DNA of 5,500 nucleotides, taken from the NCBI GenBank assembly GCA_003542355.1, contig DPKU01000087.1:12093-17592 (forward strand), written 5' to 3'. The notes beneath the pieces are model-generated. The model was not told where the DNA came from. It worked only from the letters and a program-made list of their open reading frames with translations, and made no database searches. This document shows positions 1-5,500 of this stretch, one piece after another. A program made the position numbers and the translations under genes. Position 1 is the stretch's first letter. Every line of letters begins with the position of its first letter. The DNA is from Clostridiales bacterium (GTDB taxonomy: Bacteria > Bacillota > Clostridia > Peptostreptococcales > Anaerovoracaceae).

Positions 1-478
1 TTGGGGTATTCAACATGATGTTGATGGTATAATCATCAACCACTTCGGTGCCTTTTATCGCAGCAAAATCGCTTTGCGCCGGCGATGCGGCTTCCGGATC
101 CAGAATGGTATCAATTGTAAATTTCACATCCTTGGCCGTAAAAGCAGTTCCGTTATGGAATTTTACATCTTCCCTTAAGTGGAATGTCCAGGTGAGACCG
201 TCTTCCGAAGTATCCCAGGATTCAGCTAATGATGGCTCATAATTGAAATCATAATCTCTAGAAATCAGTCTGTCGTAAATGTACACCAAGGCGTCGGAAT
301 ACCATCCGGTCTTGATGTGGTTCAGGGTCTCGGCATCCCTTTCGAACGCCACGACCAAGACTTTTTCATCCTCCTGGACCGGCTCCGCGGCTTTCGGGGA
401 ACAACCGATCAGAATCGATGAAATCGTGAACAGTAATAGGAGTACCAAAGCTCTTATTCTTATAGTGGTCTTGTTCAT
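1..478 (-). CDS. ABC transporter family 5 substrate-binding lipoprotein, N-terminal part (3' end outside window)
   Basis: Extracytoplasmic solute-binding protein that would capture peptides or similar ligands and hand them to an ABC importer. The 159 visible codons start at ATG 476-478, preceded by a strong Shine-Dalgarno GGAGGT (486-491) with 7-nt spacing. The N-terminus is a lipoprotein signal: charged MNKTTIRIR, hydrophobic core at residues 10-24, and lipobox LIGC with the lipidated Cys at residue 26. The mature part has the N-lobe pattern of the SBP_bac_5 (OppA/DppA) family: EPSLAESW, then DGLTWTFHLREDVKFHNG and FTAKDVKFTID. These proteins are usually 500-600 residues, so about two thirds lies beyond the left edge. 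It follows the OppF-like gene by 24 nt, so it is the third gene of one operon. Family membership is secure. The ligand is not: the family also binds nickel, glutathione, sugars and other solutes. Confidence 0.93.
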   Translation of the reverse strand, partial: MNKTTIRIRALVLLLLFTISSILIGCSPKAAEPVQEDEKVLVVAFERDAETLNHIKTGWYSDALVYIYDRLISRDYDFNYEPSLAESWDTSEDGLTWTFHLREDVKFHNGTAFTAKDVKFTIDTILDPEAASPAQSDFAAIKGTEVVDDYTINIMLNTP

Positions 479-502
479 ATTTATTACCTCCATATTGTTC
501 CA

Positions 503-1492
503 TCAAGTGAAAAGGTGACAATTTACAGTGTGACCACCCCCTAAATCCGTTATGATTGGTTCCTCGCTATAGCAACGTTCCACAGCAAACTGACATCTGC
601 TGTTAAATCTGCATCCCTTGGGTGGATTGATAATATTAGGCATATCTCCCTCCAGTAGGATCTTTTCTTTCTTATGATCGGGATCGATACTGGGCACCGC
701 CGCCAATAAAGCTTTTGTATAAGGATGCCGCGGGTTCTGAAACAGCTCATCGCTGGTTGCAGTCTCTACGATTTTTCCCAAATACATCACGGCAATTCGC
801 TTGCTGATATGCTTCACAACGCTCAGATCATGGGCTATGAACAGATATGTGATATTCAGGTTTTTCTGGAGTTCTTCCAACAGATTGACGATTTGTGCCT
901 GAATGGACACATCCAAGGCCGAAACCGGTTCGTCACATATCAATAGTTTTGGATTCACAGCCAGCGCTCTGGCAAGAACGATCCTCTGTCTCTGTCCGCC
1001 GCTCAGTTCATGGGGAAATCGTGCCAGGTAAGCTCTGTTCAATTCAACGGTTTCGATCAACTCTTCCGCTTTTTTCTTTCTTTCGGTTTTTAATCCGATT
1101 CGGTGAACGTACAATACTTCTTCGAGCGCATCCCCTATGCTCATTCTTGGATTCAAAGCGGCAAAAGGATCCTGAAACATGAGCTGCATATCTTTTCTGA
1201 TCGTTTTGAGCTCTTGCTTTTTGAGCTGGAGGATATCCCGTCCTTCAAATATGACGCTTCCCGCCTGTGCTTTGACCAGTCTGAGGATCGCTCTCCCTGT
1301 TGTAGATTTTCCGCAACCGCTTTCTCCAACCAAGCCAAGGGTTTCACCATAGCCCAGATGGAAACTCACGTCGTCTACTGCTTTCACATGGCCTACGACC
1401 TTTGGGATGAGATCTCCCTTGATCGGAAAATAGACTTTCAGATTTTGAACATCTAAAATGTTGTCCTTCATGCTGACTGTCATCCTTATCAC
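503..1492 (-). CDS. oppF: Peptide ABC transporter ATP-binding protein, OppF/DppF type
   Basis: Cytoplasmic ATPase subunit that powers peptide import, paired with the OppD-like protein encoded just upstream. The 329 residues are full length for the family. Visible motifs in order are Walker A GESGCGKST (56-64), Q-loop MFQDP (105-109), signature LSGGQ (163-167), Walker B LLICDEP with catalytic Glu188, D-loop SALD and switch His221. All catalytic residues are present, so this site should hydrolyse ATP. The C-terminus carries the oligopeptide-transporter extension (HPYTKALL, then PKGCRFNSRC) with four cysteines at 294, 300, 307 and 325. The first start is GTG at 1490-1492, which overlaps the upstream stop as GTGA and has GGAAG 5 nt before it. 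In-frame ATGs at 1483 and 1471 are possible alternatives; the one at 1471 has AAGGA about 11 nt upstream. Opp versus Dpp naming cannot be settled from the ATPase alone. Confidence 0.95.
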   Translation of the reverse strand: MIRMTVSMKDNILDVQNLKVYFPIKGDLIPKVVGHVKAVDDVSFHLGYGETLGLVGESGCGKSTTGRAILRLVKAQAGSVIFEGRDILQLKKQELKTIRKDMQLMFQDPFAALNPRMSIGDALEEVLYVHRIGLKTERKKKAEELIETVELNRAYLARFPHELSGGQRQRIVLARALAVNPKLLICDEPVSALDVSIQAQIVNLLEELQKNLNITYLFIAHDLSVVKHISKRIAVMYLGKIVETATSDELFQNPRHPYTKALLAAVPSIDPDHKKEKILLEGDMPNIINPPKGCRFNSRCQFAVERCYSEEPIITDLGGGHTVNCHLFT

Positions 1493-2451
1493 TCATACTT
1501 CCAGCAACGTACTTTCGTTTTCCCCACATCAAATACGGGCGGTTCTTCCTGTCGGCACTTGTCCCATACATCATCACACCGGGTCTGGAACCTGCATCCT
1601 TTGGTGATTTCTCCAGGCGTCGGTATGGATCCTTTGATGGTATGCAGCTTTTTCTTTTCACCTTCAATTGTGGGAATGGATTCGATCAAACCGATGGTAT
1701 AAGGGTGCTTGGGCGTTTTGAAAATCGTACTGACATCCGCACATTCCACATCCCGGCCGCAGTACATCACCATTACCCGATCTGCCACTTCAGCAACGAC
1801 GCCCATATTATGAGTAATGAGCATGACCGCAGTTCCCATTTTTTCTTTCAATTCTTTCATCAGATGCAGTATCTGCGCCTGAATGGTCACATCCAAAGCA
1901 GTAGTCGGTTCGTCAGCAATCAGCACCTGCGGGGTACAGATCAAAGACATGGCGATCATCACGCGCTGGCGCATACCGCCCGAAAACTGATGCGGGTAAT
2001 CGTCCAGATGATCTTTTGCACTGGGAATGCCGACCATTTCCAGCATTTCGGCAGCTCGTTCGTAGGCCTGTTTGCGCGGTACGCCGTTATGAATTTCCAA
2101 CGGCTCTGCAACCTGCCTGCCAATGGTCAATACGGGGTTGAAAGAAGTCATCGGGTCCTGAAAAACCATACTAATCTGGGCTCCGCGCACATGGCGAATT
2201 TCTTCATTCGACATCTTCAACAAGTCTTTACCCTGATAAACCGCTTCCCCTGCCACCACTTCGCCTGGGGGGCGTGGGATCAAGTCCAGCATTGACATGA
2301 CAGTTACGCTTTTACCACAACCGCTCTCTCCCACAATTCCAAGTGTCTCACCCTCTTTCAAGTGAAAAGAGACACCATTAACCGCGTGTACGATCCCGTC
2401 ACGGGTTCTGAATTGGGTTTCGAGGCCTTCAACATTCAAAAGATCAGCCAT
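1489..2451 (-). CDS. oppD: Peptide ABC transporter ATP-binding protein, OppD/DppD type
   Basis: First gene of the transporter operon, encoding the partner ATPase of the OppF-like subunit; the two would form the heterodimeric motor under the permeases. It has 320 residues, normal for the family. Motifs are Walker A GESGCGKSV (41-49), Q-loop VFQDP (96-100), the OppD-typical signature FSGGMRQR (156-163), Walker B VLIADEP with catalytic Glu181, and switch His214. The C-terminal oligopeptide-transporter extension (HPYTIGL, KGCRFQTRC) carries Cys286, 292, 299 and 316. Members of this family, including a crystallised thermophile DppD, bind a [4Fe-4S] cluster through such a quartet. The start is ATG 2449-2451, with GAGGG 9 nt upstream. 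A canonical promoter lies at 2541-2569, giving a leader of about 83 nt. The stop codon overlaps the next gene by 4 nt, so translational coupling is likely. Confidence 0.96.
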   Translation of the reverse strand: MADLLNVEGLETQFRTRDGIVHAVNGVSFHLKEGETLGIVGESGCGKSVTVMSMLDLIPRPPGEVVAGEAVYQGKDLLKMSNEEIRHVRGAQISMVFQDPMTSFNPVLTIGRQVAEPLEIHNGVPRKQAYERAAEMLEMVGIPSAKDHLDDYPHQFSGGMRQRVMIAMSLICTPQVLIADEPTTALDVTIQAQILHLMKELKEKMGTAVMLITHNMGVVAEVADRVMVMYCGRDVECADVSTIFKTPKHPYTIGLIESIPTIEGEKKKLHTIKGSIPTPGEITKGCRFQTRCDDVWDKCRQEEPPVFDVGKTKVRCWKYE

Positions 2452-2540
2452 TCAAGTAAACCCTCTGTAAAATAAGTAGTTTGGGGAAAATCAGGAACAA
2501 ATATACCTCGCCCAATTGATTTGGAAGCTAAGATGGAGCA

Positions 2541-2569
2541 AGTATACACTTAAAAAACTTCAATGTCAA
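2541..2569 (-). promoter_or_regulatory. Sigma70-type promoter of the opp-like operon
   Basis: On the minus strand, TTGACA (2564-2569, perfect -35) is separated by exactly 17 nt from TATACT (2541-2546, 5/6 match to -10). Transcription would start near 2534, leaving about 83 nt of leader before the OppD-like ATG. The leader contains only a weak 4-bp stem (CCAA/TTGG, around 2512-2524), and I see no riboswitch or attenuator in it. The hexamers, spacing and position make this a strong prediction. Confidence 0.85.
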
Positions 2570-2593
2570 ACTACGAATATATTAAATTCACCA

Positions 2594-2607
2594 TTTGTAT
2601 ATACAAA
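2594..2607. promoter_or_regulatory. Perfect 14-bp palindrome, candidate operator
   Basis: TTTGTATATACAAA is a perfect inverted repeat centred between 2600 and 2601. It ends 25 bp upstream of the opp -35 box, with its centre at about -67 relative to the predicted start, a position typical of activator sites. It is also about 140 bp upstream of the divergent hydrolase gene. That it binds a dimeric regulator is inference; the flanking region is AT-rich, so chance is not excluded. Confidence 0.4.
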
Positions 2608-2668
2608 CACCCATCCGTTCTTATACCCTATAACCAATCGTTAACAAACCGCCGGTTCCACATATCCG

Positions 2669-2683
2669 TGTGATGCATGTGAT
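2669..2683. repeat. TGTGAT direct repeat, 9-nt period, possible regulatory half-sites
   Basis: TGTGAT occurs at 2669-2674 and again at 2678-2683, separated by GCA, about 65 bp upstream of the predicted start of the hydrolase transcript. TGTGA resembles a CRP/FNR-type half-site. Here the copies are in direct rather than inverted orientation, so any regulatory role is speculative. Confidence 0.2.
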
Positions 2684-2712
2684 TAAGATTACTTCAAAAC
2701 CAATGGTACGTT

Positions 2713-2734
2713 TGGCAAGCCATTCTGCTATAAT
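2713..2734 (+). promoter_or_regulatory. Extended -10 promoter of the serine hydrolase gene, probably giving a leaderless mRNA
   Basis: TGC plus a perfect TATAAT (2726-2734) forms an extended -10 element. It ends only 6 nt before ATG 2741, so transcription should start at or next to the A of the start codon. No Shine-Dalgarno sequence precedes the ATG. No -35 hexamer is found at 17-18 nt. Instead, a small inverted repeat TGGC-AA-GCCA (2713-2722), flanked by AATGG and CCATT, sits just upstream of the -10 and could be an operator. Confidence 0.65.
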
Positions 2735-2740
2735 TTCAGC

Positions 2741-3499
2741 ATGGACATACACTCCCTATTAAGCGAACTGGAAACAACCGGCGGCCAATACGCATTTTAC
2801 TACCACCCACAAGGCGGCCCGGCATTGCTGCGCAGCAACGGCGACCGCTATTCAGCAGCCTCTGTGATTAAAGTGCCCATTTTACTGGCATGGGTCTTTC
2901 TGGAGCGCAGTGGGCAAATCGACAAGGAAGCACTGTGCAACCTGGACAGTGAGCCGCCAGTATATGGGGCCGGCTTTTCATGGATGCTGCACCAGCGCAG
3001 CGTTCCCTGGCACGACGTCTTGCTGATGATGATCTCCCTCTCCGACAACCTGTGCACCAACCTTGTGCTGGAGCACATCGGGCTGGAGCGCTTGCAGCGC
3101 ACTTTTACGAACGATCTGGGATTGACAGGCACGGCGGTTGAACGAAAACTGATGGACTTTGCTGCACGCGAGCAAGGCCGCGACAACTGGATCAGCGCGC
3201 AGGACTGTGTGCATTTTTACGATGTACTGCGCCAGCTCAGCCCACAGGAACGGGCCTGGGTGGAGCCGCTTCTGGGAGTCTGCCAGGACCATACCAAGCT
3301 GATGCGCGATGTGCCCTTTGACTCAATCGACTTCTACCACAAATCCGGTTTCATCCCCGAGGTAGTGCATGACTGGGGATATACCGACAAATGCGACATC
3401 TTCCTCCTCACGGAAGGCTATCAGGATGAGGCGCGCCTGCTGAACATCTTCGGGCAGCTCGGTCGATTGATGGAGACGGGGGAAGCAGTGCAAGCATAG
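2741..3499 (+). CDS. Cytoplasmic serine hydrolase of the class A beta-lactamase-like fold
   Basis: Predicted acyl-serine hydrolase of 252 residues. The three active-site motifs of the beta-lactamase/transpeptidase fold are present in order and at normal spacing: SVIK (Ser41 nucleophile, Lys44), SDN (101-103) and KSG (201-203). The loop after SDN reads RKLMDF then GRDN (135-149), typical of the uncharacterised serine hydrolases (beta-lactamase2 type); I see no ExxLN omega-loop motif of true class A lactamases. There is no signal peptide or lipobox, so it should stay in the cytoplasm, unlike antibiotic-resistance lactamases. ATG 2741 is the first start after an in-frame stop at 2684, and only a TTG (Leu29) lies between it and the catalytic serine, so the start is well fixed. 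It converges on the NlpC/P60 gene. A role on a cell-wall-derived peptide or amide is inference from context; the substrate is unknown. Confidence 0.88.
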   Translation: MDIHSLLSELETTGGQYAFYYHPQGGPALLRSNGDRYSAASVIKVPILLAWVFLERSGQIDKEALCNLDSEPPVYGAGFSWMLHQRSVPWHDVLLMMISLSDNLCTNLVLEHIGLERLQRTFTNDLGLTGTAVERKLMDFAAREQGRDNWISAQDCVHFYDVLRQLSPQERAWVEPLLGVCQDHTKLMRDVPFDSIDFYHKSGFIPEVVHDWGYTDKCDIFLLTEGYQDEARLLNIFGQLGRLMETGEAVQA

Positions 3500-3619
3500 A
3501 GCCGGGTGGACCCATTCGGACACAATGTCTGACCTGTCTGCACCCTGGTGAGAGATCTCGCGAATATAAACGACGATTTCCCATTGGCCCGACACAGGAA
3601 AGGCACCCGGTAAAACCCT

Positions 3620-3637
3620 GGCAAGGCATGCCTCGCC
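3620..3637. repeat. 18-bp near-perfect palindrome in the convergent spacer
   Basis: GGCAAGGCA/TGCCTCGCC is a 9+9 bp inverted repeat with one mismatch and no loop, in the 236-bp gap between two converging genes (3500-3735). Neither strand shows a good T-tract beside it; the minus strand has only TTTT 4 nt later, so it is a poor intrinsic terminator. The GGCATGCC core in a non-coding spacer suggests a dispersed REP-like element. I see no coding gene elsewhere in the spacer. Confidence 0.4.
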
Positions 3638-3735
3638 ACTGCAAAAGAAATGTTTTGGTTCTTTGGGGACTGGTGTGATGCCTGGCAAATATGGGAATGT
3701 TTTTTCTTATCCCTGATTGACTGTTAACCTGATCC

Positions 3736-4752
3736 CTATTTTAAATATGTACAGGCGCACATATAAGCGTTGCGCAAATGATCCACTGCCTGAATATCAT
3801 CATAATAGACTCCATTGCGGCTGCGGGAAGAATGCACGATATGCCAGCCACCCACGCTGATGCCCACATGGGTGATCGAACGCTGTTCCAGCGGTAAATC
3901 AGGATCACCGAAGAAAACCAGATCTCCCGGCGCAAACGGCGGTTCAACCGGTGTGCCATCAACGAACTGCATCCCGGCATCCCGGCGGGTGGTGATTCCT
4001 ACCCAACGGTGCAGCAATTGCGCCAAACCCGAGCAGTCAATTCCATTAGCTGAACAGCCGCCCCATTGATACGGCACGCCGATCATCGGAACAACATCCT
4101 TCAAGATTGCCGCCCGGCGTTCTTCTTCCGTCAAGGGTATATCCGAAAAAGCCCGCAGCCCTGCAAGCGGCACCCAGCCAGGGTGGTCACAATCAACCAT
4201 TGCCCACTCGCCTTCCACCGAAAGCACAGCCACGCTCACCCCACCCAGCAGACGTCCCACCGGTAGAGCTTCTATGCGCGGTTCTGCCCGCAGTTGCACA
4301 ACCGGCGTCATCGCCACATGCGTTGGCGGCACCGGGGCACCTTCGCGCATATAGGGAGCGTACACCCAGCCCATATAACCGTCCTCCTGACGCACAAAGC
4401 ACCAGCCATCTTTCTCTTCCAGCACCTCAAGCTGCCAGCCATACATCTGCTCGCTGAGATACTCTGCCAGAAAGGATGGCTCTGCAAAGAAACCCGTCAG
4501 GTTGGTGTTCACCGTCAGCATCTTTGCCTTCGGCTTGCGCAGCACGTGCACCGCTGCGCTGTCCACCACAAGGCCGGGTATGGCAGCCAGCAGGGCATCC
4601 CGCAAAACGGTCAGCGTGGCATCATCCAATACCCGCCCCGCTAATTTCAGCGTGCTTCCTTCCAACAACTGGACTTCAACCTCCAGCAATTGCTCGCGCG
4701 AATCGCTGAATTTTCCGGCAACTTCCTTAATTACTTCCTGGATCTTCTCCAT
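3736..4752 (-). CDS. C40 NlpC/P60 peptidase with two SH3b-like domains (YkfC-like gamma-D-glutamyl-L-diamino acid endopeptidase)
   Basis: Predicted cysteine peptidase that cuts the gamma-D-Glu to diamino acid bond of murein peptides, releasing L-Ala-D-Glu. Of 338 residues, 16-72 look BON-like (inference), about 78-136 and 146-200 look like bacterial SH3 domains (DGYMGWVYAPYM; GEWAMVDCDHPGWVPL), and 212-335 form the NlpC/P60 domain. The catalytic triad is Cys240 (GIDCSGL), His295 (THVGI) and His307 (HIVHSS). The 12-residue His-His spacing matches the C238/H291/H303 triad I recall for Bacillus cereus YkfC, and Asp258 (RRDAG) sits like its substrate-binding Asp. There is no signal peptide, so it acts in the cytoplasm on imported or recycled peptides rather than on the wall. 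The start is ATG 4750-4752, with GGAGGG 6 nt upstream. It lies 48 nt after the epimerase gene, so the two are probably co-transcribed. Cleavage specificity is inferred from the family and neighbour. Confidence 0.92.
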   Translation of the reverse strand: MEKIQEVIKEVAGKFSDSREQLLEVEVQLLEGSTLKLAGRVLDDATLTVLRDALLAAIPGLVVDSAAVHVLRKPKAKMLTVNTNLTGFFAEPSFLAEYLSEQMYGWQLEVLEEKDGWCFVRQEDGYMGWVYAPYMREGAPVPPTHVAMTPVVQLRAEPRIEALPVGRLLGGVSVAVLSVEGEWAMVDCDHPGWVPLAGLRAFSDIPLTEEERRAAILKDVVPMIGVPYQWGGCSANGIDCSGLAQLLHRWVGITTRRDAGMQFVDGTPVEPPFAPGDLVFFGDPDLPLEQRSITHVGISVGGWHIVHSSRSRNGVYYDDIQAVDHLRNAYMCACTYLK

Positions 4753-4800
4753 CCCATTCCCTCCAAAAGGTCACACAACTGAAATCGTACCTGCAAAAGA

Positions 4801-5500
4801 TTAACCTCGCAAAGTGACACCAATGCCGGCAGCATCCGGCACGGTAAAAACGGCATGTTCATCATACGTGATCCCCTCAAAGGGGTCATTGGAGATCAGC
4901 AGCGGCCCATCCAGATCCACCCACTCTGCCAGACCGGTGAGATGGCCCATTGCCGTTGTACCCAGCGAAGTTTCCACCATCTGTCCCAGCATGATGCGCA
5001 TACCAAACTCGCTGGCGCGCTTCAAAAGGTTAAGCCCATTGGTCAACCCGCCAACCTTCATCAACTTAAGGTTGATCCCCTTCACCCCGGCCGCGCCCAA
5101 ACGCTCAATATCTTCCATCGTCTGCACCGACTCATCCGCCACGATGGGCAGATCGGTGTGGCGCTGCACCTCGCCCATATCCTCAATCGCATCACGGGCA
5201 TTGGGCTGCTCGATCATCTCCAGATTAAGCGGGGCCAGTTTTTCTACATGATACAGTGCCTCATCCAGAGTCCAGCCGGCATTGGCATCCACGCGGAGCA
5301 GGGCATCCGGCCGCGCTTCACGGATCGCGGTCAAACGGGCCACGTCATCATCGCTGCCCAGCTTGACCTTGATGATCGGGTAGGAAGCGATCTTGCGCGC
5401 CATCGCCGCCATGGCTTCCGGCGTATCAATGGCGATGGTAAACGAAGTCGCCATCGGTACGGGTTTGGGCAGTCCCAGCAAGGCATACAGCGGCAGTCCT
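4801..5500 (-). CDS. Dipeptide epimerase (L-Ala-D/L-Glu epimerase-like, enolase superfamily), 5' end outside window
   Basis: Converts L-Ala-D-Glu to L-Ala-L-Glu or a related dipeptide, in the cytoplasm. The 232 visible residues (first full codon 5497-5499) cover the barrel domain of a protein that is usually about 340-370 long; the N-terminal capping domain is off the right edge. Muconate-lactonizing/epimerase motifs appear in order: KVK (visible residues 44-46, catalytic Lys), VDANAGW with metal ligand Asp71, EQP with Glu97, VADES with Asp122, and NLKLMKVGG with the second catalytic Lys145. DLDGP (195-199) is the Asp-x-Asp motif that holds the dipeptide amino group in known dipeptide epimerases. 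This separates it from muconate cycloisomerase and o-succinylbenzoate synthase. Residues that would select Ala-Glu over other dipeptides lie in the missing cap, so the exact substrate rests on the adjacent YkfC-like gene 48 nt downstream. Confidence 0.93.
   Translation of the reverse strand, partial: GLPLYALLGLPKPVPMATSFTIAIDTPEAMAAMARKIASYPIIKVKLGSDDDVARLTAIREARPDALLRVDANAGWTLDEALYHVEKLAPLNLEMIEQPNARDAIEDMGEVQRHTDLPIVADESVQTMEDIERLGAAGVKGINLKLMKVGGLTNGLNLLKRASEFGMRIMLGQMVETSLGTTAMGHLTGLAEWVDLDGPLLISNDPFEGITYDEHAVFTVPDAAGIGVTLRG

Noticed and set aside
48..518. Two short plus-strand frames opposite the binding-protein gene
   Set aside because: The minus-strand frame encodes a clear lipoprotein with SBP_bac_5 motifs and a strong SD; the plus frames are its shadows.
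1642..2295. 217-codon plus-strand open frame opposite the OppD-like gene
   Set aside because: It lies fully antisense to a gene with every ATPase motif, its product is rich in His, Phe and Gln with no recognisable domain, and it has no supporting promoter or SD.
2579..2606. Second minus-strand promoter TTGTAT, 16 nt, TAATAT
   Set aside because: The -35 matches consensus at only three positions and overlaps the palindrome; the TTGACA/TATACT pair just downstream is far better.
2712..2717. TTGGCA as the -35 box of the hydrolase promoter
   Set aside because: It is only 11 nt from the TATAAT, too close for a sigma70 -35/-10 pair; the extended -10 explains the promoter better.
3526..3540. TGTCTG direct repeat with 9-nt period after the hydrolase gene
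   Set aside because: Two 6-bp copies are expected by chance at this scale and no regulatory context is visible.
3502..3610. CCGGGTG and CACCCGG inverted arms flanking part of the convergent spacer
   Set aside because: The 7-bp arms are 95 nt apart with no further pairing between them, so neither a terminator nor a mobile-element end is supported.
3323..3688. 121-codon minus-strand frame covering the end of the hydrolase and the spacer
   Set aside because: More than half is antisense to the hydrolase, it matches no family I recognise and has no convincing ribosome binding site.
5479..5481. TTG at 5479-5481 as the start of the epimerase
   Set aside because: The frame stays open to the window edge (GLPLYALLGLP is normal epimerase sequence) and about 110-130 N-terminal residues would be missing, so this TTG is an internal Leu codon.
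1..5500. CRISPR array, tRNA, rRNA or insertion sequence
   Set aside because: No regularly spaced repeats, cloverleaf-like segments, rRNA-like stretches or transposase motifs were seen on either strand.

Overview
The window comes from a bacterium of intermediate GC content and holds six protein genes in two functional blocks. I cannot fix the species. A cytoplasmic NlpC/P60 peptidase, a dipeptide epimerase and an apparently leaderless gene together would fit a Chloroflexota (Anaerolineae-like) or Firmicutes-like lineage, but this is a low-confidence guess.

Left block (1-2569, minus strand): the promoter-proximal part of a peptide-type ABC importer operon. A strong sigma70-type promoter (TTGACA, 17 bp, TATACT; 2541-2569) drives an OppD-like ATPase (1489-2451), an OppF-like ATPase that overlaps it by four bases (503-1492), and a family 5 lipoprotein substrate-binding protein that runs off the left edge (1-478). 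No permease genes are visible; they probably lie further left.

Middle (2452-2740): a divergent intergenic region. It holds the opp promoter, a perfect 14-bp palindrome at 2594-2607 just upstream of it, a small direct repeat, and an extended -10 (TGCTATAAT) only 6 nt before the next gene, which suggests a leaderless mRNA.

Right block (2741-5500): a cytoplasmic serine beta-lactamase-fold hydrolase on the plus strand (2741-3499) converges on a minus-strand pair. That pair is a dipeptide epimerase of the enolase superfamily (4801-5500, 5' end missing) followed by a C40 NlpC/P60 endopeptidase with two SH3b-like domains (3736-4752). The pair matches the ykfB-ykfC pairing of murein-peptide recycling. 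The 236-bp convergent spacer holds a near-perfect 18-bp palindrome but no convincing terminator.

Working model (inference): the importer brings in peptides, possibly cell-wall peptides. The NlpC/P60 enzyme cuts the gamma-D-Glu-diamino acid bond, releasing L-Ala-D-Glu. The epimerase converts this to L-Ala-L-Glu, which ordinary peptidases can use. The serine hydrolase would act on a related amide or peptide in the cytoplasm. The importer could equally be an unrelated neighbour, since its base composition is visibly lower in GC than the recycling block.
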